Of a DNA stretch of 64,000 nt, positions 22,440-34,370 are shown in pieces. The first letter of the stretch is position 1. Every line of letters starts with the position of its first letter. The translations under genes were made by a program, and so were the position numbers. Source of the DNA: Lycorma delicatula. Lineage: Eukaryota; Arthropoda; Insecta; Hemiptera; Fulgoridae. The notes below the pieces were generated by a model. The model searched no databases. It saw nothing but the letters and a program-made list of their open reading frames with translations, and was not told the DNA's origin. The stretch is taken from the NCBI RefSeq assembly GCF_047948215.1, contig NC_134455.1:106782495-106846494 (forward strand), read 5' to 3'.

Positions 22440-24010
22440 ATTTATTTATTTCACTTTCTTGTGGACACGATAACTGCCGTAATTTTGCGCCAATCACTAT
22501 CAAATTGATACATAAAATATAACGACCCATAATCTCGGTCGAGTTCGTTAATGAGAAAAATCAGACCATAGGGGTGGAAATGGGGGGCTTTTTCAAAAAA
22601 ACAAAAAATATTTATAACTTTCCTATTAAGTGAAATATCGAAATCGTTTAAAGTTCCTATTATTTTTTGGATAAGGGTCTAAAACTTATGTTAGTAAAGT
22701 GTTTCGATTTCACCAACAATTGGTCCAGGAGGTGGAAAAAATGGGATTTCGAAGACAAAAATTTCATACCTCCCTTAATAGGCAAAGTATCGGATCGGTT
22801 TAAAGTGGTCGTTAGTCCCCTAAACATTACCTAAAACTTTTATCTGAAACAATTTTTGATATGAATAACCCTTACGGCAAGGGATAAACAAAATATTGCA
22901 GGAATTATAAAATGGGGTTTGTCGTTTGCTAAACATGTGAAACATTTTTTATTCACATGCAACCATTGTTGTATTAAGTAAATTTGAAGTTTTTCTTAAC
23001 TTTAAAGTGGAAATATTTTTTATTCCCTACTTAGCACCGGTGAAATCTACCTCCGCCTTCCGGGATGCCGAAAGGGATTTTTTGTAAGGGGCAGTAATTA
23101 AGAAAAATTTGTGAATTATTGAACTCTTAAAAAGTAAAATTCAAATTATTGTTTTTTTATTATTTATTTCTGATTTTTTTTTTGTATAGAATAATAATCA
23201 GGGGTACATTTGTAAATTTTCCAGTGTAAAAATTGTTGATTTCTTATTATAGCCGACCACAAGAATATGGTCCATAGCCACAGACGGAAGGCTACATGTA
23301 AATATTAAGAAAAATGCGTATTAAATTCGGCATTTATATTGATAAGAAACAAAATTTATAATTTTCACTTCAAATGTTTAACTCTTTTTTTTCTGAATTA
23401 AATTTTTAGTGAAGTTATTTTGCCGCAGATTTACTACGGATATCCAAAAGCAAGGATCATTTTCGGGCCGTCTAAATTTTATTATTCTTTTTTTATTTTT
23501 TATCTGCTCGTAATTTGTTAATAAAATTTCGAATCAAACCAAAAATTTTAATATTTTCAAAAACATTTGAAGAATTTAACATTTAATGTTTGAAACATCA
23601 GAGTACAACATATTTTACTTGTATTTATTGAAATAGTTTAATTTTGATACGCAAAACTGTCCATCGAGTTATAAAACTTAGTAACCTCCAGAGTTTTTGA
23701 TTTGTTTGTCTTATTCGGGTATCGCCTGGAGTACGGTGTTTTTGAAGATATGTTATTACATACGGTTCTGTGACTCAGTCTCTCAAGATTGGGCCGTGAA
23801 GTTTAACAAACATCAAACTTGGCACATATGGCACCGTAAAGTATCGTATAGGTGAGTGTAATAATGAGATTTATTACATATAATCGTCTTTCACAGCTGA
23901 CTGAACTACAGGTTACTTAATGTCAAATTAAAACTTATTTTATGTGAAAGTACAGTTTTTTATTTCTCCAAACAAGCAGTAACGAAACGGCGTTCCGCCA
24001 TCAGTGCCCT
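22440..24010. other. Non-coding block, possibly an unclassified repeat
   Basis: Locally less A/T-rich stretches such as 'gataactgccgtaattttgc', 'gattgggccgtgaag' and 'cttggcacatatggcaccg' have the style of interspersed repeats in insect genomes, but no second copy lies in this window. Frames are closed throughout. No gene can be supported. Confidence 0.3.
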
Positions 24011-24599
24011 CCTGATTACGGTTTAATAAGTAGTAAATAACTTTCAACTACAGAAAGGTAGTCCAAAAAAAAGGAAAAGTACTTCCATATTATTTGTAAT
24101 TTTCAAATTTTTTGGACTTTATTTTATTTGTTTATTTTTTCATGAAATACGTTATGACGAAGTAAATGGTAAATAACATATGATCGGCATCCATCTTAAA
24201 TTTTCCAAGTATTAGAATAGAATAAATTTTAATCATCGTTAAATTTATTCTGCAGATTTTGTTAATACGGGTCGTCATTTTCGTGATGTACGAATAAATA
24301 AGAAAAATGTAAAACACAAATTTTACAGTTTATAATTAATCAATTTGTATTTTATTTTAAATTAAATATTAATGCCATGAAAAGGTTACTTTGCGTAAGA
24401 TACAGGTAAAAATATATTTTATGTGTAAGGCTAGGTAAAATATAACAGTTTTCTATCCAATATAAATAAAAATAATCCACTAGATCATGTAACAAAATAA
24501 TATTACTTCGTATCAAGCCGTAAATATTTTCCAAAACTCGAAAGTTAAGAAATTGTAAAAAGGACAACGTAATTATAAATACGTACAGATGGAATAATA

Positions 24600-24960
24600 G
24601 GCTATCAGTAGTAGCGTAGCACTGCGGATCAGTTATAATGGTAACGAGCTGGGCAGTGAACCGTCGGTGCTGACAGACGGCAGCGCGCCTAGTGGCGACC
24701 GTAAAACGACCTTCGAGTCGTGTTAACCCCATTGCAATCGGTCTTCTTACTCAAGAGACAAGAGGCTGCTGCAAAAGTTGCGGTAAATCATGTTCAGCAC
24801 TTTCACCTTCACCTTCCATACAAAGAATTATTTCTGTATTGTTATGCCCTTCAAAGGGAAAGCAGGATCTTATTCGGTTGTATATCGATCATCATACTCT
24901 TGTTTATATTAAAAAAAACTTCTATTGAGCGACTACAAGTTTTATTTATGCAATAAACTA
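24600..24960. other. GC-richer island with overlapping short frames
   Basis: Roughly 24625-24790 is conspicuously richer in G+C than its surroundings ('cggtgctgacagacggcagc'). Two overlapping plus-strand frames of 78 codons (24692-24928 and 24720-24956) and a minus-strand frame cross it. None has a domain I recognise. It could be a terminal repeat or promoter piece of a mobile element, or an isolated exon. Confidence 0.3.
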
Positions 24961-25311
24961 ATTTATTTTGAACAACTAAACGTACTACAATAAAATTTAT
25001 GTCATAAATATCCGGTTTTTTTCACATCAGAATCGCTTTTACTATAATAATAATATATATATATTTTTTAATAGAGGATATAAATTTAAGAAAAAATAAA
25101 ATTATTCGGTACAAATAAATTATCCTTATAAATATCTATTGGTAATATTATTAATATTGGATATTATGAAATAAAAAGTGTAATTAAATTTATTAATATA
25201 ATAAACGCTTGTAGCAATTGGTTAAACTTAAAAAATATTACTTGCGTAAGACTTAATCATATTTATTTACATGCTTAAATTCTACAGATATAAAGGAATG
25301 GTAAGGTAAGG

Positions 25312-25376
25312 TACTGATGATAAAGCTACTACAATGAAGCTATCCGAAGCTATGTGAAGCTACTGATCTGAAGACC
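25312..25376. repeat. Short imperfect tandem repeat (AAGCTA)
   Basis: Four AAGCTA-containing units ('aaagctactacaatg', 'aagctatccg', 'aagctatgtg', 'aagctactgatctg') follow each other with 10-15-base spacing. Confidence 0.6.
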
Positions 25377-25607
25377 GGTTTGCGGGTAAAATAATATTAT
25401 ACATTAAGAAACAAAAGGAGGGAAAAATTTACTAAATTGGGAAAAATTAATGGGATAGTTGGTCAATTGTTTTTATACAAAGTTGTGTATTAATGAATAC
25501 CGCAATGATCAAGAAATTATTTGACAAATATTTCTGATGTAAACTTCAAGTTGATACAGATTTGATTGATACTAGTGTTATCTGCAAAAAAAGCTACCTT
25601 AGTATTG

Positions 25608-26162
25608 CATCATTTTTCCGGCTACACCGGCGAAGTCATACCTTTATAACAGGGAAAAGAAAAGAAAAAGTTTTCTAAAATATTAGTATATAGGTAAAGC
25701 TCAACAAATTTGCCTAAGTAAAGTTTTCTCTAAATATAACATCCCATTCAGTAAAGTCTAAAATAAATAAGAAAAAAAAAATTTTAAAAACTTTTCTACG
25801 TTTTAGATCTGGGATCTATAATTTAAAAAAAAAAAAATTGTACATTTCTTGATAGCTCTATGCATGAAATATAACTTTTAAAAAATCACGGAAAATATTT
25901 AAGCCGAAAGGAGATAGAATAAATGAACAAAAAACATATATTTCAGTTTTAAGAAGTGGCAGTACAATTCACACATGTTGGTACGCACTAAAATATATCC
26001 ATACCCGTATGTGTTTTGGTCTAAAAACACCTTAAACCTGTTTAAAGTTTAGGGTATTTAAGATTGGACCCTAAAAAGTAAAGAATTTCAAAAACATGTT
26101 ACCTCATTTTTCACATGGTCACCATACTATTAGATATATTCGCCGGGAAAGTAAAAGCATTT
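25608..26162 (+). repeat. Rep-B copy 2, shortest complete-looking copy
   Basis: The left end 'tttttccggctacaccggcg' and right end 'ttcgccgggaaagtaaaag' are inverted (CTTTCCCGGCGAA against TTTCCGGCTACACCGGCGAA, the left having an extra 'ctacac' block). The interior shares 'taagtaaagttttctctaaa', 'gatctgggatctataattt' and 'tttcttgatagctc' with copies 1 and 3. About 555 bases and no open frame, consistent with a non-autonomous TIR element. Confidence 0.6.
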
Positions 26163-26164
26163 TC

Positions 26165-27295
26165 TGAATATGAACATTGAATGTAATTTAAAAAAATAAA
26201 GTTTTAAGATTTATTTTTAGTTAGATGAAACATCAATAATTATTAGTTTTCTGTAGATGATGGTTTCTGTATGAGGCCAAGATCCTACACAAATCAGCTC
26301 TTTTATTTTAATGAAGATTAAGATACATTACTAGCAATTCAAATCGATAGACGTTTATGGGTTTTATGTTCTAATTATAAATAATATGTAAATTTGAGCG
26401 GCCTTTATAAGTAAATGTAAAGCCTTTTTTCTCTCATTAACCACTTAGAAATCACAACACAAAAATAAAAGATTTTGCTTTATATTTCTTAGTTTAATTT
26501 AAAATAAATATTATAAAATGGTTAAAAAGGGGCCCTATTTAATTAAATATTAAAAACACCAGATATGAAGTTTTTTTACAGATCTACGATTAATGACAGT
26601 TCTTTCAATATTTATATTTAATTAAAAAAGTAGTAATCAATTATAGGTAGACAGATTTTAAAATAAATTTAACACTTTTATTTATGATGAAAGAGAATTT
26701 ATTTATAAGCATTATAAGCAAGCAGTTTATGTAAATCCTTAGAACTATATAATGAAGAATCTAAAAAAAAAACAACTTAACAAATTTAATTTTTTAATTT
26801 AAAATTAAAAAAGATTTTTAATTAAGAAAAAATTAATTTATATTATTAACTTTAAAACTTTTTAAGTCAAAATGAAGTTGAAGAATTACTATAAAATATG
26901 ACTGATGTATTAATAATGAAAGAAACCTTTTAAGCAACTGAACGAAGCCATTATAAAAACGTGTAAAGTCTGTACAACTTAAAATCATAATAGGTATTAG
27001 ACCACCGATTTAAATCGTTATTAAAATTCACCATATTTGCAATAAAATCTAAGACCAGGTAAGGAAAGAATCATGGTCTCATACAGTAACCACAAGCTGT
27101 AAATTTTCCTATCTGTTTGTTTTTTCAACTTTCAAAATTTACGGTTAAGTAGTTGAGGTATACGTGATCACGTCGACCACAATAATATCATGGTTGAAGT
27201 GTACAATTTATTTAGCCCTTTCTGACAACAAAATAAAAGTGATAAAATTAAGAATTAAAAAAAAAATTCATGAAACTGTTCTGAAGAAACATATC
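26165..27295. other. AT-rich spacer, nothing recognised
   Basis: No motif-bearing frame and no internal copy of the defined repeats. Confidence 0.5.
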
Positions 27296-27299
27296 TATT

Positions 27300-27545
27300 G
27301 CAGCCTTCTTGGCGGCTTATAACCGTAAAACTAATCTAAGAACCTGCTCTGAGGTGATACCTATGATATGGATTGCGGAGATACTCATGTAATGCAAAGA
27401 CCGTATCAAAATCGGCCCAATCGTTTTAGAGAAACACATCCAGGGCAGCGCGCCCTGGTTGCCTATAACCGTAAAACACGTCTAAGAACCTGCTCTGAAG
27501 TGATACCTACTGCAAGTGATACCTAATGCAAAATTCCGCATCGAA
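27300..27545. repeat. Direct duplication of ~60 bases
   Basis: 'ttataaccgtaaaactaatc' plus 'taagaacctgctctgaggtgat' (about 27317-27358) recurs as 'ctataaccgtaaaacacgtc' plus 'taagaacctgctctgaagtgat' (about 27463-27505). A partial third 'agtgatacct' follows. Between them 'cggcccaatcgttttagag' lies beside the palindromic GGGCAGCGCGCCCTGG. Confidence 0.75.
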
Positions 27546-27576
27546 TAGTAGTTTTTGAGGAACATGGTAAAAGATA

Positions 27577-27610
27577 CGCGTGCGCGAGCGCGCGCGCGCG
27601 CACACACACA
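27577..27610. repeat. CG/CA microsatellite
   Basis: Alternating (CG)n passing into (CA)n, a purine/pyrimidine alternation that could adopt Z-form DNA. Confidence 0.9.
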
Positions 27611-27948
27611 GAAAACCTCTTCTTAAACGCAAATACCTTCTCCGTTCCGTCATGAGTAAAAACTGATTTTACTAATTATATAATTCAACCCAAGGTGTTA
27701 CATATACATGTAAACCGATCATTAAGAAGTTCCGTTATATAGATACTGCTCTTTTTAATTTCTATTATGGCTAGATTGAAATTTTAGCAAAGTTTACCTA
27801 ATGAGTTTTTTCTCAGTCTCAAGTTTAAATAATAATAATAAAATCCTGGCCACACCTCTTTTTCATGAACAGCGTTGAATTACGGTATTATAACATTTTT
27901 TTACTATTTTTTTTTTTATTTTAACGACACAGCAAATTTACAATCTGT

Positions 27949-28140
27949 TCAGCAAGATAATTGAACAATAACTAAATAAGATGTATTTGAAGTAACATTA
28001 AGTTGCCACACACCCAGCGGTACCACATAGAAAACATGCGGTAAAACCTTTTTCAGTTTACAGAGCAACCGGACATGCCAAACCTCGTCAAAAGCCTGAT
28101 TGACATCGAGGAAAAGCGTTGAACAGTATATCAAGTAAGT
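27949..28140 (-). pseudogene. Jockey-type LINE reverse transcriptase scrap
   Basis: The minus-strand frame contains 'YCSTLFLDVNQAFDEVWHVR' and 'LLCKLKKVLPH' (28130-28038). This matches the RT palm motif A of Jockey-type elements: F-L-D-V-x-x-A-F-D-x-V-W-H, with catalytic Asp, then LLxKLKxxLP. The similarity stops after about 32 residues. The frame's upstream half (towards 28263) is A/T-rich and unrelated. No FADD motif follows. It is a small truncated piece, unrelated in sequence to the Jockey 3' end at 11.4 kb, which covers a different part of the protein. Confidence 0.7.
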
Positions 28141-30361
28141 ATAATAATTATAACAATTAAAAATATTCTTAAACTGCTTTACATCTCTCCTTAAAAACAA
28201 CACATTTAAGTTCAAAGTATTTCTTTTTTTTGAATCCCTGAATGTTTTGTATGTAATAATCATATAAATAAAAATTTAAATGTTCGTTTGTTAAAAATTT
28301 TATATCTCCAAAAATTCTTCACCGATTGCTTTGAAATTTTGACACACCGTTGGATTCGAATACGCGCGCGTTTTTTTTTACCTACTATTTTTATACCTAA
28401 GATGTCACACCTGCGACAGATAAATACATGTTTTTTTACATCTGTTGGATGTTAAAGCAACACACGCTATACTAAATACTTTACGATTCTATTTCAATCT
28501 TTCCGATATGTGTGTCCACTATAAACTAAAAAACTACTGCACCTATTTATGCGCGGGCAAAAGGGGTGAAAGGGCAAAATCAGAAAAGAGAAAAATTGAA
28601 AAAGGTTATAGGGAAAAATGTAAAAAAGAAAGGGAAAAGGGAAATTTTCTTATTTCCTTTTTCCCCTTCTAGTTTTCTTAATAGAAATGTTTGTCTGAGT
28701 AGAAAAATGTAAAATAAACCATTTTAATCCTGTTCTATGCCACGTATCTTTTTAATTTTTATGACAGATGTAAAAATATTGGTACATATATAATAAATAT
28801 GACCATTGCAGTTTAGCTTCCGATCAATTATTATTGGCAAAAGTAACAGAAGGGAAATAATTTAATTTAAAAATAATTCTTTCAATCCTGTGAAAGTTTA
28901 AAAACTGATTTTCACTACGGAAGTTCTAACAAAAACCAAATCAAATGATTGGTTTATGGTAACGAAATTCAGTCGTCGAAGATACAGGAACGTCATTTGC
29001 ATAGAAATAGGTTTTGTTGCCAAACCTACAAGAAAATTATTTAAACAGTAATTTATATGATTTGATCTAGTATTGAACCCAGTGGTACATCGTACTAAAT
29101 CAGAGGTTTTCCATTTATTGAGACTAATTATTTACTTTTAGGAAAGTATGATCGGGAAAATTAGTGTTCCCACCATCAACGTCGTAATACTGTATTTTTT
29201 TTTAAAAAGAATTATCAAGCATAATCATGTCTACTCTAGTCACAAAATGTGATTTCTAGGAATTTATGATTCTCAAAACTATAAAAAAAAAAAATTAGCA
29301 AAGTAATCAAAATAAGAAATTAGTTCTTAAGCTTGCTAAAGAACTCTAGCAAGGCCTTTTATATCGAAGATAAAACTATGCCAAATTGTCGTATAAACAG
29401 TTGTCATGTCATGTATAATTAATTTATACGCGTCGACTAAGCGCGTCTTGACAACAATATATAAACTATAAAAATTTTACTAATGCATATCTTTTAGGTG
29501 AAGATTTAAAAAATATTTTGAAATAAAACATATATTAGGTTGTAAATTTAACTTTAAACTTCCATTCTCTCTATATTATAATGATAAACATAGTAAAAAA
29601 ACTATACAAATTAATATAATGTAATGAAATAAAATAAAAACCCATTTTTGGAACAATTTTAACTTTTATAAAATCTTTTAATAGTAACAAAAATATTATT
29701 TTTATAATTGCAAAATAGTGGTATCATTTACAACGGTTTTTTTATTCTATATCAATATTACATTTACTTTTTATATTAGTAATAAAAACACTTGACTTCC
29801 AATTACGCAAGTTTACTTTACAGAAACGGAGATAAATTTTCAGTTATGATTCATAAAAATTAAGCAATGTTAAGTGGAATTTTATTTTTATATAACTTTC
29901 TCTTATTTAAACAAATTGAATACTTTTTTAATACAGGTTTCAGTAATGATTTAGTAAATTAATATAAGAAATAATAATAATAGTAATAATAAAACAAGTT
30001 AAATTGATAACTATGGCGTAAATTTGTCATTTCAGTAAATGACAAATCTTTATGAATAGGTCCTGTTATAAAACTCATAATTATTTTTTATTGACTTGTA
30101 ACACGAAAATAAAATTTAGGCCATACCTGAAATAGTTGTGCATTTTTTCTGTTTAATCCTTATTCTTTTCTCGTTACTGAATTTTCCTTTTTCCTACCTC
30201 CTCATCCTCCCCCTCCTTCGTTTATATCTTTTTTATCATCTTCTGGATATAATTCCATTTAAAGAAAGTTGTAAATTTATTTAACTAATACGATTTTCTC
30301 ATAAAAAAAAGGATTACCCAGCTGTTGAAGATTCAGATTTGAAATACACATCCATATTTTA
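28141..30361. other. AT-rich spacer, no supported gene
   Basis: 28280-28450 ('cttcaccgattgctttgaaa', 'gacacaccgttggattcg') has the style of an insect interspersed repeat but has no second copy here. A Lys/Glu-rich frame at 28445-28672 reflects a purine-rich tract. A perfect 11-bp hairpin (ATTTGTCATTT, loop CAGT) is at 30022-30047. Confidence 0.45.
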
Positions 30362-31736
30362 TTATTTATTATGAAAATGGGGAATTCCCATCAGACTTCA
30401 AAAAAAGTGTTACAATTATGATACCAAAGAAAGCAGGGGCAGATAAATGTGAAGAATACAGAACAATTAGTTTAACTAGTCATGCATCAAAAATCTTAAC
30501 TAGAATTTTATACAGAAGAATTGAGAGGAGAGTGGAAGAAGTGTTAGGAGAAGACCAATTTGGTTTCAGGAAAAGTATAGGGACAAGGGAAGCAATTTTA
30601 GGCCTCAGATTAATAGTAGAAGGAAGATTAAAGAAAAACAAACCAACATACTTGGCGTTTATAGACCTAGAAAAGGCTTTCGATAACGTAGACTGGAATA
30701 AAATGTTCAGCATTTTAAAAAAATTAGGGTTCAAATACAGAGATAGAAGAACAATTGCTAACATGTACAGGAACCAAACAGCAACAATAACAATTGAAGA
30801 ACATAAGAAAGAAGCCCTAATAAGAAAGGGAGTCCGACATGGATGTTCCCTATCGCCGTTACTTTTTAATCTTTACATGGAACTAGCAGTTAATGATGTT
30901 AAAGAACAATTTAGATTCGGAGTAACAGTACAAGGTGAAAAGATAAAGATGCTACGATTTGCTGATGATATAGTAATTCTAGCCGAGAGTAAAAAGGATT
31001 TAGAAGAAACAATGAACGGCATAGATGAAGTCCTACGCAAGAACTATCGCATGAAAATAAACAAGAACAAAACAAAAGTAATGAAATGTAGTAGAAATAA
31101 CAAAGATGGACCGCTGAATGTGAAAATAGGAGGAGAAAAGATTATGGAGGTAGAAGAATTTTGTTATTTGGGAAGTAAAATTACTAAAGATGGACGAAGC
31201 AGGAGCGATATAAAATGCCGAATAGCACAAGCTAAACGAGCCTTCAGTAAGAAATATAATTTTGTTTACATCAAAAATTAATTTAAATGTCAGGAAACGA
31301 TTTTTGAAAGTGTATGTTTGGAGTGTCGCTTTATATGGAAGTGAAACTTGGACAATCGGAGTATCTGAGAAGAAAAGATTAGAAGCTTTTGAAATGTGGT
31401 GCTATAGGAGAATGTTAAAAATCAGATGGGTGGATAAAGTGACAAATGAAGAGGTATTGCGGCAAATAGATGAAGAAAGAAGCATTTGGAAAAATATAGT
31501 TAAAAGAAGAGACAGACTTATAGGCCACATACTAAGGCATCCTGGAATAGTCGCTTTAATATTGGAAGGACAGGTAGAAGGGAAAAATTGTGTAGGCAGG
31601 CCACGTTTGGAGTATGTAAAACAAATTGTTGGGGATGTAGGATGTAGACGGTATACTGAAATGAAACGACTAGCACTAGATAGGGAATCTTGGAGAGCTG
31701 CATCAAACCAGTCAAATGACTGAAGACAAAAAAAAA
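30362..31736 (+). mobile_element. 5'-truncated non-LTR retrotransposon with target-site duplication
   Basis: The element is bounded by a perfect 12-bp duplication, ATCCATATTTTA (30350-30361 and 31737-31748), and ends in an A-run right after the ORF stop region. It begins inside the RT domain, so it arose by incomplete target-primed reverse transcription. The second family member, at 13057-14160, is shorter and more decayed. The intact duplication marks this as one of the younger insertions in the window. Confidence 0.9.
30373..31725 (+). pseudogene. LINE reverse transcriptase (ORF2 C-terminal part), one frameshift
   Basis: Target-primed reverse transcriptase of the element above. The first frame (to 31281; first Met at 30418) reads through 'SDFKKSVTIMIPKKAG', 'EYRTISLTSHASKI', 'FGFRKSIGTREAI', palm motif A 'AFIDLEKAFDNVDW', 'HGCSLSPLLFNLYMELAV', and catalytic FADD at 30958-30969. 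Then come 'MKINKNKTKVMKC' and 'EFCYLGSKITKDGRS'. The second frame (31262-31723) carries 'LYGSETWTI', 'WCYRRMLKIRW', 'LIGHILRHPG' and ends 'SNQSND'. The two frames join at a T-run (31260-31263) that has four T where the 13.7-kb copy has three, so a single inserted base explains the break. The N-terminal endonuclease and ORF1 are missing. The clade is not assigned. Confidence 0.9.
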
Positions 31737-31749
31737 ATCCATATTTTAG

Positions 31750-32690
31750 CAAACTTCCAAACTATTCAAGTTTAGATTTTTTTTATCAGACCTTAAAAAT
31801 TATATTTTACAACTAGCATATTTCATAATGGTCCTGAATTAAGCTATAAACAAATGAATTAAATGAATTTTTAGTTACGTACATTTTTTATGGATCGAAG
31901 ATATACTAAAATTTTATATTTTTCTACGTCAAAGAAAATAAAAAAAGGTCTTCCGCAGTTTTTTCGTTTTCGACACACTCATTGTTTCGTAGTCACAAAC
32001 GCACTGATTATTAGAATACAACATACAACATACATACACGTATATCTACGTATATGTACAACATATATGAACGTGTATACATACAACATACATATATATG
32101 TGGTAGACCTTACATAGAAGCATCAATTTTTAACTCACTCACCACTGAGACCTGCTACATTAGCGCGTAAAAAATACACCATAACATAGTCAACGCAACC
32201 AGTCAAATTGAGGTTATGTTGTATGTTGTCGATCTTACATTGAGCATAATTCAAGAAAGACTCAACAAATCTTCATCAAATTTTCACATACATAACTTCA
32301 GATGTACTGCTGTACCATATCTAAATGTCAATGAAATTGATCCAGTAGTTTTGGAAATTTTCGAGCCACAAAATTTTATTCAGAGGCCTGTATTTATACA
32401 CATATCAGGAAACTACATTTTAAATGAATGGTATTTTTTCATATTTTAATCAATATTTTACGCGTCATACCTCAAAATATAAAGAAAATATTTTTTCACC
32501 CCCAATCCCACCGTGCGACCGAAAGTGATACCGTACTTTTCTTCGAAAAGGTTATATATTAAGACTAAAAGGTACGAGTATAATAATGACCGTAATTGGG
32601 GTACTGTGAATGGGGAAAGGAAAAAAGGAAGATGATAGATGACATCAAGAACGAAGTTACAAAGATACCAAAGAGCTGATCTGGACAGAA
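31750..32690. other. Spacer with TAC/CATA-rich simple sequence
   Basis: 32015-32105 is a degenerate 'acaacatacatac'-type simple repeat. 32110-32450 holds a 77-codon open frame without recognised motif. Otherwise nothing. Confidence 0.45.
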
Positions 32691-32695
32691 AGAAC

Positions 32696-33750
32696 TTTCT
32701 TTTTTTTTCTTTTTTTTTGGGACGAAGGTGGAAATGCATTTACGCACGAAGTGTCAGACTCTGCTGGTGGTCTAATCCAACCACCATCAACAGACTACCG
32801 ACTAAAACTACCCCCTTTGGAGTAACTCTACGCATCCCAGAATCACCTCGAGGCATTACTTCGAGATGTGTAGGCTCCCTTAAAAACTACGACTTACGAA
32901 CACGTAGATATATCGCGACTTCAATAGCAGTCTGCGACCCAACATATTTATATTACCGTCAACCTTATTGGTAATTATGGATAAAACCTTGCCTCCTCCT
33001 TGGTTTTCTTTTTCACTACTGCCCTGATAAATGTGGCCACGACAGCACAGGACCTCTCACTTCTTAACATTATCTCTCTGATACTGTCCGGGGAGGTGGG
33101 ACCACTTCTTGGACTACCCTAATTCATATAAGCTCCCATCTAGGGCAGAATCGACTGCTGCCTTGCAATACACGCACTCACGGGTGTCTCTCCTCCCCCT
33201 CTCAAACAGATAGGAGTAAAAACACCCGTGTCCACTAAAGAACTGGGTGAGATAGAAGTCCAACTCCCCCAACCCTCTATCCACCCAGTTTTGGACGCTA
33301 GGCAGCAATCTTCTTGTCCATCGCCCTTTTTGGGAATCCTCCCATCTACTCTCCTAGCAAACCAACAGATCTCGCCTAGTCTCGTTACTGTTCTTGCCCT
33401 CCTTCCTCTCCTTTCTCTCCTTGGCTAGCAGGTCGAGAGGAGGAAGCCCGGCAAGGACCATAGCTGCCTCAAACGAAACGGTACGGTAGGCTGAGACCAC
33501 ACGTATTGCCATTCTTCTTCGTATCCGCTCCAGGATATCCCGGCCTCTGGCAATGCACAGCCCCGCCTCCCACAACGCAACGCCGTACAGCATTATAGAA
33601 TCTACCACTGATGCCAGCAAACGTCTCTTCGACTGACGTGGCCCTCCGATGTTTGCCATAATGCGGCACAATGCCGAAGTTGTTCTTTCAGCCTTGCCGG
33701 CGAGGAAAGAAAGAACTAGACCCGTTGTGGTGTCATGCACTTTCCAATGG
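32696..33750 (-). mobile_element. R1-type LINE, 3' half with tail
   Basis: The minus-strand frame 33740-33354 carries 'RQSKRRLLASVVDSIMLYGV', then 'RRRMAIRVVSAYRTVSFEAA' and 'MVLAGLPPLDLLAKERKERK', the post-RT segment of R1/LOA-type ORF2. After a frame break, 33308-33114 gives 'LDFYLTQFFSGHGCFYSYLF' and 'RECVYCKAAVDS', the start of the CCHC knuckle whose His/Cys half is altered. A 3' UTR of about 400 bases ends in an A-rich tail (T-run on the plus strand, 32696-32718). A run of Lys/Glu codons at about 33400 suggests a small purine-repeat expansion. The copy lacks the RT core and is dead. Target duplication not found. Confidence 0.8.
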
Positions 33751-33764
33751 GCAGACTACCTCAT

Positions 33765-34298
33765 GATATGATGATGTTATTTTATTTAAATTTTGCATAA
33801 TTATGGTATGTTATATTCAGTTTTTCTATAAAAGAACATATAAAAATAAAAAATAATAATTTAAAAATACTCTGAAGTTATTGGATTATATAAAAAAACT
33901 GAAAAAATACCATTCTTGATAAAAAAAGATACGGGTTGGAGGGAAACATCTTAAAGAAATTACTACTGAACGTGACTAAAGCGCTTTGGAATATGTGTAA
34001 TTACTTATGTAAAGTTTTCAAAATTTTTTCTTGAGCTTTATGTAAATACTTTGAATATTAGAATAACAAGTTACTTCTATTAATAACAATATTCGTATAA
34101 GGATCCAGTATATCTCTAATTAATGAAGCCGATAAAAATGAAAAAAATTGAATTTTTTTTTTAAACAATGAAATATTTCGTTTAATAATTATTTCATGTA
34201 AATTATCTAAAATAAAAATACTAAGGCTCATCGTAGGATTTACCTTAATATAAAAAAAATTAAATGATTCACACAATTTCTTGAGTAAATTTTGAACA

Positions 34299-34300
<2 letters not shown>
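33765..34300. other. AT-rich spacer, nothing recognised
   Basis: No supported gene or repeat. Confidence 0.5.
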
Positions 34301-34301
<1 letters not shown>

Positions 34302-34360
<59 letters not shown>

Positions 34361-34370
34361 GTGTGTGTAT
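34302..34370. repeat. TA microsatellite followed by GT repeat
   Basis: (TA)n from 34302 with one G interruption near 34343, ending in GTGTGTGT (34361-34368). Confidence 0.95.

Noticed and set aside
27577..27610. CpG island or regulatory element
   Set aside because: It is a simple CG/CA dinucleotide run of about 34 bases, not an island.
28445..28672. 75-codon frame rich in Lys and Glu
   Set aside because: It reflects a purine-rich low-complexity tract in a repeat-like region.
32216..32449. 77-codon plus-strand frame with fairly normal composition
   Set aside because: No recognised family and a repeat-like neighbourhood; no evidence beyond openness.
32639..32974. 111-codon plus-strand frame
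   Set aside because: Antisense to the 3' UTR of the R1-type LINE.
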